From DATEHG01 sp035279705 (GTDB lineage Bacteria > Gemmatimonadota > Gemmatimonadetes > Gemmatimonadales > GWC2-71-9), in contig DATEHG010000117.1 in NCBI GenBank assembly GCA_035279705.1, positions 1-17,611 of the forward strand: 17,611 nucleotides of DNA. Reading direction: 5' to 3'. Below, in pieces: positions 7,503 through 15,059 of the stretch. The translations under genes and the position numbers were made by a program. The notes under the pieces were generated by a model that saw nothing but the letters and a program-made list of their open reading frames with translations, searched no databases and had not been told where the DNA came from. Every line of letters starts with the position of its first letter. Within the stretch, counting starts at the first letter, position 1.

Positions 7503-9653
7503 CTAGAAAACCTGCGCCAGCGCAAACTGGAATTTCCAGGTCGCTCCGGGCTCGAGAGGACGGGCCACGCCGAAGCCGAGCAGGCTGCCGAAGAGCGTGA
7601 GGCGGAATTCCACCGTGGCCCGCGGCCCGTTGCTGGGCACGGCGTACGGTACCGGTGAACCGTCCGCGGCCGGGCGAGTCCCCAGCCGGTCGATGGCGGC
7701 GAGACCCGGCGGATCGTCCGCTTCTGCCTGGCCGGCGTAGAAGCGGAAGGAGACCGAGGGATTGACCGGTGGCAGGCTGAGTCCCGATCCCACCGGGATC
7801 GGGTTGTCGAGGAAGGGGAGTGGGATCGACACGAGTGCCCGGGCCAGCCACGCCTTGTCGCCCGCGAACTGGTCGTACTCATACCCTGGCAGCGACCCCA
7901 GCCCGCCGAGCAGGAAGAGTTGCTGGGCGGGCATGTTGACCCCCGTCACGAGGCCGGCATCCCCCACAAGCGTGAACAGCGCTCGCCCCGCGTTGGCCCG
8001 CGCCGTGAGACCCACCTGGTAGCGGTTGTACTCCAGGTCGCCATCGCCGCGCTCGTAACGCAACCGGAATCCGACCCCGGGCCGGGCAAAGCGGGGGCTC
8101 ACCTCCGGACTCACTTCGAGGCGCACCAGCGTGCGCAGGTAGCGTCCGGGATCCACGCCTGGGTTGGGCAGGAACTGCTGGCCGAACGGCCCCTGGTCGA
8201 CCAGCGCGGGTGTGGCGCGCTCGTCCGTCCAGCCCGTTTCGACTCTCGCCATGCCGGCGCGGCGGCGGTTGAGGTACCGGCTCACGCCGAGTGTCGCCTT
8301 CCAGCGATCGATGTAGTCGTAGTTGTCGGAGGCAAAGACGGCGCGCAGCCCCCGGCCGTAGTCGAGCGGGTCGGGGAACTTGGTGGCGAGATCGATGGCG
8401 CGCTCGCCCCGCGCGGACAGAATCCAGTCATTTCGCGACCAGGTCAGCGAGAGCTGGGGCCGCACCATGTCCGATGCGAAGGCATAGCCGGCACCGCCGC
8501 GGAGACTCAGGCCTGGCAATGCATCCCTGAAGCGGAGCGTGCCCGCGGCGCCGAGGAAGAGTCCTTCCACGCGGTTGTAGCGGATGAAATCGGAGCTGTT
8601 CGTCCCCCGCAGCGCCAGCGTCGGCGGACCGGAGGGGCGGGCACGCACGGGCCCGACGTCTGCCAGCTCGCGACCCCGCACCCGGGCCAAGGCATCGCCG
8701 GGCGGAAAACTCCAGGCCCGATAGCTGCCGAGGGAATCGGGGTCGGCGCGCGTGAGACCGGCCGCGGTGGGAGTCACCGGCCCGTTGACCAGTGAGGTAT
8801 CTCCCTCAGTCGTGATGGTGCCGAGGCGCGTGACCAGCCGAATCGTGGTGTACGAGTCGTTGGAGAGCGGCATGTGCGCCTGGAGCTCGATCCACTGGAA
8901 CGTGGGAAAGAGACCCAGGCCGGGGACGTCGGTATTCAGGACATCGATGAGCGTCGCGCCGGGGATGACTGCGCCGAGAACCTTCGACATTCCCGACCGC
9001 TCGCCGCCGACGGCCAGGATCTGGCCACGAATCCGCCGCATCCCGCCTGTCCTCGGGTCGAGATAGAGCGACCCGCGGAACACCTGAGTCCGCTCGGCGA
9101 GGTCGGTGCGCGGCCAGACCTCGACGCGAACCAGGCGCTCCACTGCGCGGTCGGGGGTTTCGATCTCGACCGTGTCGCCGCCGCGAAAGGAGTAAAGCCG
9201 TGCCCGGTCGAGCGAGAGAGGGTGGAGGGCGCCGGGGAGCGGGAGCCAGAGGGAATCAGGTGCGGTGGCTTCGGCGAGGGGGCGGCTCGCCACGAGGACG
9301 GGCAGATGTTCGCCGAACAACGGCGGCACCACCCAGCCGTTGGCCAGCAGGCTGGCCCCGGGGAGGGGCACGCCGACGGTGATGACCCGGTAGCCGGTCT
9401 GGTGCTGCTGGAAGACGCCCTGCGGTGTCCAGCGGAAGATTCCCGCCATCTGCTCGATCGTGGCACTCCCTTCGACGTTGTCGGGGAGCCGGCGCACCAC
9501 GCCGATGGAACTCTGAAACTGCGCCGCGAATGGCCTGAGCAGTCCGGCCGCGGCGGCGTTGTAGGCGGCCGCCCGTTCGACGACGTCCCGCAGGGCGGGC
9601 GTGGCGTAGGTGGAGTCCGGTGCCTGCTGGAGCGCCAGGAGAAGGAGGAACAA
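7503..9653 (-). CDS. Outer-membrane beta-barrel protein, Omp85/surface-antigen-like
   Basis: About 716 aa. The N-terminal half (residues ~20-350) is a soluble beta-rich region. The C-terminal half has alternating amphipathic strands typical of an outer-membrane barrel and ends in a terminal Phe (FALAQVF), the usual BAM recognition signal. The segment LFLLGGLGSLPGYEYDQF resembles the conserved Gly/Arg-Gly-Tyr region of Omp85 barrels. No ATG or GTG start exists near the N-terminus; I choose TTG at 9653 because it begins a hydrophobic signal-like run (MFLLLLALQQA). Other TTG codons extend the frame to 9818, but that part lies in a repeat element. The gene probably shares a transcript with the PF10136 gene 16 bp downstream. 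A role in envelope assembly or lipid handling is a guess. Confidence 0.78.
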   Translation of the reverse strand: MFLLLLALQQAPDSTYATPALRDVVERAAAYNAAAAGLLRPFAAQFQSSIGVVRRLPDNVEGSATIEQMAGIFRWTPQGVFQQHQTGYRVITVGVPLPGASLLANGWVVPPLFGEHLPVLVASRPLAEATAPDSLWLPLPGALHPLSLDRARLYSFRGGDTVEIETPDRAVERLVRVEVWPRTDLAERTQVFRGSLYLDPRTGGMRRIRGQILAVGGERSGMSKVLGAVIPGATLIDVLNTDVPGLGLFPTFQWIELQAHMPLSNDSYTTIRLVTRLGTITTEGDTSLVNGPVTPTAAGLTRADPDSLGSYRAWSFPPGDALARVRGRELADVGPVRARPSGPPTLALRGTNSSDFIRYNRVEGLFLGAAGTLRFRDALPGLSLRGGAGYAFASDMVRPQLSLTWSRNDWILSARGERAIDLATKFPDPLDYGRGLRAVFASDNYDYIDRWKATLGVSRYLNRRRAGMARVETGWTDERATPALVDQGPFGQQFLPNPGVDPGRYLRTLVRLEVSPEVSPRFARPGVGFRLRYERGDGDLEYNRYQVGLTARANAGRALFTLVGDAGLVTGVNMPAQQLFLLGGLGSLPGYEYDQFAGDKAWLARALVSIPLPFLDNPIPVGSGLSLPPVNPSVSFRFYAGQAEADDPPGLAAIDRLGTRPAADGSPVPYAVPSNGPRATVEFRLTLFGSLLGFGVARPLEPGATWKFQFALAQVF

Positions 9654-9679
9654 GGGTCGCTGGTCGTCCGTCGTCGGGC

Positions 9680-9714
9680 GTGAGAAGTGAACAGTGAACG
9701 GTGAACGGTGAACG
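9680..9714. repeat. 7-bp tandem repeat array, five units (GTGAACG)
   Basis: Five consecutive heptamers: GTGAGAA, GTGAACA, then GTGAACG three times. The array lies in the 152-bp gap between the esterase stop and the barrel-protein start. A further 7-bp repeat (CGGGGAC twice, 9774-9787) occurs at the other end of the gap. It resembles the heptameric short tandem repeats known between genes in other bacteria. Confidence 0.8.
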
Positions 9715-9724
9715 GGGAGCCGGA

Positions 9725-9764
9725 GCGGCGCAGCCGCGCAGGCGAGCGAGGGCGCGAAGCGCCC
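9725..9764. repeat. Paired GC hairpins in the esterase/barrel-protein gap
   Basis: Two perfect stem-loops lie close together: GCGGC-GCA-GCCGC at 9725-9737 and GGGCGC-GAA-GCGCCC at 9750-9764. Neither is followed by a T tract on either strand, so they are not classic intrinsic terminators. With the heptamer array beside them they look like a mosaic REP-type element that could stabilise mRNA ends or attenuate read-through from the esterase gene. Confidence 0.55.
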
Positions 9765-9805
9765 GCAGCTCAACGGGGACCGGGGACCAGTTCCAAAACG
9801 CCGTA

Positions 9806-11536
9806 TCAGTACCGCCAACTCATCGTATCTGCATTCGCTGGAGCGCGCTTGCGCATCTGGTCCATGATCCTTGGAATGAACATCTGGGCGTAGCGCAGGC
9901 GTGAGTAGGCGTTGGCCCGGGTGTGATCGCCATTCCAGCAGTGCTCGGCCCGGGCGCCGTAGTCCACTTCCGCACCCGCCGCCGGATCCTTGAGCTCCTT
10001 CAACCGGTCCTCGGCGAAATACACGGCATCATTCAGGAAGTAGTTGTCCGCCTCCCCGACGTAGATATGGAGCTTGCCCTGCACCTTGGGGCCCAGCCAG
10101 CTCCAGTCCCGCTTGAGGATCCAGCTCAGGTCGTAGTGTTCCCGCCAATAGTCCGCCACCGCACGGTCGATGGCGCCCGTCTTCTTGTCCCAGATCGGCT
10201 TGGGATAGCCATCGCTGCCGGCAGGGCCGAAGACTGCCTGCCAGATGTCCCACTGCTCTCCCGACCGTCCCTTCGTGCCCAGGGCGAGCTCGTAGTGGTT
10301 GGCCTCCTCGAGCGTGGCGCTGATATGGCCCAGGTAGTCCCGGGTCGCGGGACGGGGCGTGCGCTTCCATCGGCTGGTCTGGAAGTAGGCGTTGGTGTCG
10401 GAATAGATGTCGACGACGGTATAGGCGCGGAAATCGATCGGATCCGGGCAGGCCACCCAGGCGCCATTGAAGTCATCGGGGTAGAACAGCTGCACGGCCA
10501 TGGCCTCCCACCCGCCCGTGGAGCCTCCGTAGGTGAAACGCGCATATCCCTGGCCGATGCCGCGGTACTTCTTCTCGAGATAGGGAATCAGTTCCTTCAT
10601 GATCGCGTCCCCATACGGGCCGTTGTTCTCGGAGTTCACCGCATACGAGTCATCGTAGTACGGCGTGGGGTGCTGGATCTGGATCAGCAGGACGCGGGGG
10701 AAGCCCGGTCCGGTCCAGTCCTGGTAGAACTGCCACGCCGCCTGCTGCTGGATCCGGTTGTAGCCGGCCAGGCGGAACCGGGTACTCGAATCGGGCTTGA
10801 GGTCCGGGTCCGGCGGGGTCTCCCGCCACCCTTCGAAGTCGTCGGGGAAGTGGCCGTGATCGATGACCAGCGGATAGCGCGCCTCGGGGTGAGAGTCGAA
10901 GCCGTCCGGGAGGAGCACATGGGCGCCGAGGTATACCGGCCGGCCCCAGAATTTCGTCAGCAACTCACTTTGAATCCGCTCATGGCGGACATACCGGGTG
11001 TCTTTCGGGGGCGCGATCGGGGGGATTTCCTGATCGAGCACCAGCTTCGTTACCCCAGGCGCCTTCGGATTCCAGCGGATCCACTTCGGGGTGCTGTAGA
11101 GGTTCCCCGGCTTGCTGTTCCAGTGCTGCCCCTCTCCCATATCCGGTGGGAGCTTGACCACATGCCCGTCGGACCGGTGAAACGTCTCATACCGGTTGAG
11201 CAGCGCCTGAACCCGGTAGCGGCCGGCCGGCACGCGGGCGAAGCTGGCCAGTGGAAAGCCATCCGCCCTGCTGCCGACGCTTCGGGCGATGCTGGGTGCC
11301 CAGCCGTCCACATCTACCGCGAACATGAGCTGCGTCTCCGGCCCTTCGCCGATCTGGTTGCGCGGTTCGGCCGTCGAATCGGTGGAAAGCAGGACGTAGA
11401 GGCGGCCGTCGAGCGGAGCGGCGCTCCGGCTCGAAGGGAATGTCACGGAAAATGGGGCGGGACTCTGGCCTAAAGCGGGCAGGACCTGGGTGAAGACAAG
11501 CGCGCCGAAGCTGGCGGCGAGGAGGCTGCATTTCAC
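9806..11536 (-). CDS. Secreted alpha/beta-hydrolase, putative esterase
   Basis: The 576-aa protein starts with a Sec signal (MKCSLLAASFGALVFTQ to ALGQ). A beta-rich N-terminal region (~30-190) precedes an alpha/beta-hydrolase domain resembling the putative-esterase family (PF00756, enterochelin esterase/esterase D type). The nucleophile elbow is GGSTGG with Ser339; a likely acid lies in the YVGEADNYFLND segment and the histidine is His532 or His538 (HCWNGDH). The GTG start at 11536 is supported by AGGAG seven bases upstream and by Lys2 plus the signal core; an upstream in-frame start at 11602 would overlap DUF4286. The gene is 23 bp downstream of DUF4286, so the two are probably co-transcribed. 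The substrate is unknown; a periplasmic carbohydrate or ester is plausible. No close named family is recognised for the whole protein. Confidence 0.87.
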   Translation of the reverse strand: MKCSLLAASFGALVFTQVLPALGQSPAPFSVTFPSSRSAAPLDGRLYVLLSTDSTAEPRNQIGEGPETQLMFAVDVDGWAPSIARSVGSRADGFPLASFARVPAGRYRVQALLNRYETFHRSDGHVVKLPPDMGEGQHWNSKPGNLYSTPKWIRWNPKAPGVTKLVLDQEIPPIAPPKDTRYVRHERIQSELLTKFWGRPVYLGAHVLLPDGFDSHPEARYPLVIDHGHFPDDFEGWRETPPDPDLKPDSSTRFRLAGYNRIQQQAAWQFYQDWTGPGFPRVLLIQIQHPTPYYDDSYAVNSENNGPYGDAIMKELIPYLEKKYRGIGQGYARFTYGGSTGGWEAMAVQLFYPDDFNGAWVACPDPIDFRAYTVVDIYSDTNAYFQTSRWKRTPRPATRDYLGHISATLEEANHYELALGTKGRSGEQWDIWQAVFGPAGSDGYPKPIWDKKTGAIDRAVADYWREHYDLSWILKRDWSWLGPKVQGKLHIYVGEADNYFLNDAVYFAEDRLKELKDPAAGAEVDYGARAEHCWNGDHTRANAYSRLRYAQMFIPRIMDQMRKRAPANADTMSWRY

Positions 11537-11543
11537 GGCCGGA

Positions 11544-11548
11544 CTCCT
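11544..11548 (-). promoter_or_regulatory. Ribosome binding site deciding the esterase GTG start
   Basis: The minus strand reads AGGAG, seven bases before the GTG at 11536. It lies in the 23-bp gap after the DUF4286 stop and favours the GTG start over the longer frame. Confidence 0.7.
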
Positions 11549-11559
11549 GGTGAGAGGCG

Positions 11560-11871
11560 TCAGAGACTCGAGGGGGCGGTCCAGCGACCGAGTTCCCGCC
11601 ACACCTCACGAGTGACCCGGGTGCCCTCGGCGAAGTTCTGCTGAAAATCGAAGCGGAGGGCCGGGGCGTGGTCGGCGAGATACCGGTTGAGATCGGCCTG
11701 GCTCGCCGCCAGGTAGCGCTGGCGGAACAGTCCGGGGCCAGCCAGGTACATCTCCACCGCACTGAAGCACCCGGTCGCGAGGATATCCGGGATGTGACGG
11801 TTCTGCATGTAGGCCACGTACGCCTGGACCAGATCCGGCTCGACCTCGACGGTCACAACGTAGGCGATCAT
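11560..11871 (-). CDS. DUF4286 family protein
   Basis: A small 103-aa soluble protein. The sequence IAYVVTVEVEPDLVQAYVAYMQNR followed by HIPDILATGCFSAVEMY matches the DUF4286 pattern (N-terminal strand, then HIPEVLATG-like motif), and the ferredoxin-like fold of that family is expected. No catalytic site is known for the family. The ATG at 11871 is chosen because the domain begins there; the frame is open further upstream to 11991 but that part is Arg/Pro-rich spacer. It is the first gene of a probable minus-strand operon with the esterase, and is divergent from the rhamnulose-phosphate aldolase gene. Its function is unknown. Confidence 0.85.
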   Translation of the reverse strand: MIAYVVTVEVEPDLVQAYVAYMQNRHIPDILATGCFSAVEMYLAGPGLFRQRYLAASQADLNRYLADHAPALRFDFQQNFAEGTRVTREVWRELGRWTAPSSL

Positions 11872-12002
11872 TTCGGCGGGGCAGGATGGGAGGCCTGGTC
11901 TCCGGGTACAGGCTTGCCCGGGCGGTCCCGAAGATAGAGTGCCCGGGAACGGGACGCGAGCCGGGTCGCGCCGCGACGCGGGGCAGGGCATCTTTCGCCC
12001 TC
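11872..12002. promoter_or_regulatory. Divergent promoter region with a dyad, DUF4286 / aldolase-dehydrogenase
   Basis: The 131-bp spacer must hold promoters for both directions. A perfect dyad GTCGCG-C-CGCGAC lies at 11965-11977, 25 bases before the aldolase ATG, and could be an operator or a leader hairpin. TGCCCGGG occurs twice (11913-11920 and 11940-11947). TTGCCC followed 15 bases later by TAGAGT on the plus strand, and TATCTT on the minus strand, are possible but weak promoter elements. No regulator gene is nearby. Confidence 0.4.
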
Positions 12003-14090
12003 ATGACCGACTCTACCGCGGCCTCGACCACCGGGCGCTGGGACGCCGCTGCCGGCGCAGATCCGCTTGCTCAGCTGGTTCACCTCTCCAATCTCGTCGG
12101 CCGCGATCGCCGCCTGGTTCAGCCTGGAGGCGGCAATTCATCGATCAAGGTCGAATTGAAGGACGCCACCGGACGCCCGGTCGCGGCCCTCCTCGTCAAG
12201 GGCAGTGGGACCGACCTCCGCACGGTGGGCCCCGGTGGCTTCGCCCGCCTCTCGCTCGACGGCCTCGGCATTCTCCGCACCGCGGACATGAACGACGCCG
12301 AAATGATGCGTCTCATGGCGGGATGCCGGCTGGGGCCGGAAGGCCCGCCGCCCAGCGTCGAAACGCCGCTCCATTCCCTCCTCCCTCACCGAGTCATCGT
12401 CCACACCCACGATGTGGCCACGATGAGTCTCACCAACCTTGAAGACGGCATCGCCGAGCGGCTGGTGGGCGAGGTGTTCGAGGGCGGGATCGTCTATGTG
12501 CCTTACGTACGCCCCGGTGTTCCGCTGGCCCGCGCGGTCAGCCAGCTTGCGCCACGGATTCCCGCCACGGCGCAGGGGCTGGCACTCGCCCACCACGGCC
12601 TGGTGGTGTGGGGAGACGATCCCCGCCAGTGCCACGAGCGGCTGCTGGAGCAGATCGGCAAGGTGGAGGCGTATCTCGAAAGTCAGCGTCGCGGCCGGTT
12701 GATCCTTGGGCCGGCGCGTCGCAAGGCGGCCCCGCTCAACATCCGGCACGCCGCCGCGGAAGCGGTGCTTCCCGTGATCCGGGGTGTGCTGGGCCACGCG
12801 GATCCGGTGATCCTCGAGCTCGACGAACACGAATCGCTGCTCAAGACGATCGACTCCACGCGCTTGCCCGAACTCACCCCGCTTGGCGTCGCCACGCCGG
12901 AACACATCCTCCGTGCAGGCCGCCGCCCGCTCTGGCTGGAACTCGATCTCGAGGCGCCCGCCAGCCAGCTCGTCGAATCGACCCGCGCCCAGCTCGCCAC
13001 GCAGCGGGCCGAGTACGAAGCCTACCACCGGCGATACGCTGCCAGTGCACCAATGATCCCCGACTGGGCCAAGGTAATTCTGGTACCCGGTCTCGGCATG
13101 ATTACCGCCGGCAAGGACAAGTCGGCCGCCCGCACCGCCGGCCTCTGCTATCGCGCCACACTCGAGGCGATCGAAAACGCCGAAGCCCTGGGTGGCTTCA
13201 GTTCGATTCCCGAGGCGGATGTGCACGCCTTTGAGCACTGGCCCCTCGAACGCCGCAAGGTCGAGGAGGACAGTGAGCAGGAAAAGCGCTCGCGGCTGGT
13301 TCCCCGGCGCGTTGCGGTGGTGATCGGCGGGGGGAGCGGCATCGGGGAAGCGGCCTCGCTGCGCTTCGCCGAAGAAGGGGCGCACGTGGTGGTGGCCGAT
13401 CTCGACTTCGGCGCGGCGCAGAAGGTGGCCGCGGCCATCATCGCCCGGTTTCCCCATCGGGCGCTCGCGGTCGAGGTGGATGTGCGGAGTGATGCCAGCC
13501 TGGCCGAGCTCTTCGGCCATGCGATTCGCGAGTTTGGCGGAGTGGACGCCCTCTTCTACACCGCCGGGCTCGCGCCCCGCTTTGCCGCCGTGACAGAACT
13601 GACCCGCGAGGACATGGAGCGCCAGATGGCGGTGCACTACATCGGGGCGGTCCGCGCCGTGGCCGAAGCGGCGAAGATCATGCGGCGGCAGGGACGCGGC
13701 GGGGCGATCGTCGCCTCGGTCTCGAAGGCGGCGCTGGCACCCGGCAAAGACGCGGCGGCATACGGGGCGAGCAAGGCCGCCATGTGGCAGGCGCTCAAAG
13801 TGGCGGCCATGGAACTCGGCGGGGACGGCATCCGGATCAACGCAATCAACGCGGACCAGATTGATACGCCGCTGTTTCAGCAGTTTGTCCGGGAGCGCGC
13901 AGCGCGTTCGGGGATTTCCTTCGAGGCCCAGCTCGAGAAGTACCGCGGGCGCAATCTGATGGGTGCCTCGCTGATTCCGGCCGAGGTGGTAGCCGACCTG
14001 GCCGTGCTGCTGGCCAGCGACCGGTTCCGCTTTACCACCGGCGACATCCTGACCGTCGACGGTGGGCTGCCGGACGCCTTTCCGCGCTAG
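12003..14090 (+). CDS. rhaEW: Bifunctional rhamnulose-1-phosphate aldolase / short-chain dehydrogenase
   Basis: The 695-aa protein fuses a class II aldolase to a short-chain dehydrogenase, as in the B. subtilis RhaEW (YuxG) family. The aldolase would split L-rhamnulose 1-phosphate into DHAP and L-lactaldehyde, and the dehydrogenase would oxidise the lactaldehyde to lactate with NAD+. Aldolase residues are visible: SVETPLH (Glu120, His124), HTHD (His134, His136) and AHHG (~197-198). The SDR half has GGGSGIG (442-448), catalytic Ser574, and YGASK (Tyr587, Lys591). The ATG at 12003 fits the family's N-terminus; no strong Shine-Dalgarno precedes it. No rhamnose isomerase or kinase lies in the window. 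The stop TAG overlaps the convergent PP2C stop. Confidence 0.92.
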   Translation: MTDSTAASTTGRWDAAAGADPLAQLVHLSNLVGRDRRLVQPGGGNSSIKVELKDATGRPVAALLVKGSGTDLRTVGPGGFARLSLDGLGILRTADMNDAEMMRLMAGCRLGPEGPPPSVETPLHSLLPHRVIVHTHDVATMSLTNLEDGIAERLVGEVFEGGIVYVPYVRPGVPLARAVSQLAPRIPATAQGLALAHHGLVVWGDDPRQCHERLLEQIGKVEAYLESQRRGRLILGPARRKAAPLNIRHAAAEAVLPVIRGVLGHADPVILELDEHESLLKTIDSTRLPELTPLGVATPEHILRAGRRPLWLELDLEAPASQLVESTRAQLATQRAEYEAYHRRYAASAPMIPDWAKVILVPGLGMITAGKDKSAARTAGLCYRATLEAIENAEALGGFSSIPEADVHAFEHWPLERRKVEEDSEQEKRSRLVPRRVAVVIGGGSGIGEAASLRFAEEGAHVVVADLDFGAAQKVAAAIIARFPHRALAVEVDVRSDASLAELFGHAIREFGGVDALFYTAGLAPRFAAVTELTREDMERQMAVHYIGAVRAVAEAAKIMRRQGRGGAIVASVSKAALAPGKDAAAYGASKAAMWQALKVAAMELGGDGIRINAINADQIDTPLFQQFVRERAARSGISFEAQLEKYRGRNLMGASLIPAEVVADLAVLLASDRFRFTTGDILTVDGGLPDAFPR

Positions 14091-14986
14091 TGCCTCTGGT
14101 CGATCTTCCGGTTGGCCCGGGCTACGAGCACGGTAACGTTGTCACTCCCTCCCCCTTCGAGCGCCAGGTCGAGCAGCCGCCGTCCCAGCTGCTCGGATGA
14201 TTCCATCCGGGAGCACTCCTCCGCGATCACTTCATCGCTCACATGCTTGGTGAGCCCGTCGCTGCACAGCAGGATCAGCGAGCCGGCCCGGTTGATCGCC
14301 AGGCGATTGACCTCCGGCGAAGCCTCGTCGGCCCCGATGGCGCTGGCCAGCACATGGCTGAAGGGTGACTGCGCCACCCGGTCCGCCGGGAGGACGCCGC
14401 GGTCTACCAGGTCCTGCGCCATGGTCTGGTCCCGGGTGATCTGCCGGAGCCGGCCGTCGGAATAGAAGTAGCAGCGGCTGTCCCCCACCTGCACCACGTA
14501 CAGCCACGGCCAGACCGCAATGCCGAGCGTCAGCGTGGTGGCCATCTTCTTCACATTCTGCTCAGCCGCCGTCGACTTTACGGCCGAGTGTGCTTCGAGC
14601 GCAGCAGCCTTGAGCGCCTCGGCAAACTCTCCCTGCGCGGAGGTCCCGGCGGCGTGATAGCAGCGCAGCGTCGAGGCCACGTACCTGGTCACGGTCTCGG
14701 CGGCGAGCCGGCTGGCGGCACCGCCGCCGCTGCCGCTGCCCACCCCGTCGGCGACGAGCATGATGGTGGCCAGCCGCTCGCCGCGGAGCGGCAGGCGATC
14801 GGGTTCGGGAAGGCTGGTCCCGTGCATCACGACCTGCGGATGCACGGTGCAGAGCATGAAGTGATCCTGGTTTTCGCTGCGAACTCGGCCGGGATGGGTC
14901 AGGCCGAACAGATCGAGTTCGTCATCGCGGGGCTTCGGGCTCGGCGCCACCGGTGAGGTGGTCGTGAGCAGCGTTGCGGCAGTCAT
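14087..14986 (-). CDS. PP2C-family Ser/Thr protein phosphatase
   Basis: A complete 299-aa cytoplasmic protein phosphatase. The motifs in order are FGLTHPGRVRSENQD (Asp41), LVADGVGS (Asp80), VQVGDSRCYFY (168-174), ITRDQTMAQDLV, CSDGLTKHVSD (Asp243) and GGSDNVTVLV (Asp282), so all expected metal-ligand aspartates are present. The usual GExAS after the DG motif is replaced by a Gly/Ser-rich GSGGGAAS. Start ATG at 14986 has AGGAGG four bases upstream. It is a paralogue of the phosphatase at 1-737: both share a TVH...H.TSLP.P insert before the DG motif. No kinase is in the window to name a partner. It converges on the aldolase-dehydrogenase gene with overlapping stop codons. Confidence 0.95.
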   Translation of the reverse strand: MTAATLLTTTSPVAPSPKPRDDELDLFGLTHPGRVRSENQDHFMLCTVHPQVVMHGTSLPEPDRLPLRGERLATIMLVADGVGSGSGGGAASRLAAETVTRYVASTLRCYHAAGTSAQGEFAEALKAAALEAHSAVKSTAAEQNVKKMATTLTLGIAVWPWLYVVQVGDSRCYFYSDGRLRQITRDQTMAQDLVDRGVLPADRVAQSPFSHVLASAIGADEASPEVNRLAINRAGSLILLCSDGLTKHVSDEVIAEECSRMESSEQLGRRLLDLALEGGGSDNVTVLVARANRKIDQRH

Positions 14987-14990
14987 GCGG

Positions 14991-15019
14991 CCTCCTGGCG
15001 CTGGTGCTTCTCGCCTCCT
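14991..15019 (-). promoter_or_regulatory. Duplicated Shine-Dalgarno (AGGAGG) before the second PP2C gene
   Basis: On the minus strand AGGAGG occurs at 14996-14991, four bases from the ATG, and again at 15019-15014. The first sets the start. The second has no start codon at a usable distance, so it could be a ribosome standby site or chance. Confidence 0.5.
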
Positions 15020-15059
15020 GATAGGATGCCGCAGGCGGGGCGCTTTCGCCAGTCCGGCT

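Noticed and set aside
9750..9764. GGGCGC-GAA-GCGCCC hairpin considered as an intrinsic terminator of the esterase gene
   Set aside because: No T tract follows the stem on either strand, and it sits among tandem repeats; annotated as a repeat hairpin instead.
9923..11473. Plus-strand open frame (516 codons) opposite the esterase gene
   Set aside because: The esterase has a signal peptide, a ribosome site and a nucleophile elbow on the other strand; the antisense frame shows none of these.
12138..13637. Minus-strand open frame (499 codons) opposite the aldolase-dehydrogenase gene
   Set aside because: The plus strand encodes a full two-domain enzyme with all catalytic residues; the antisense product has no recognisable motif.
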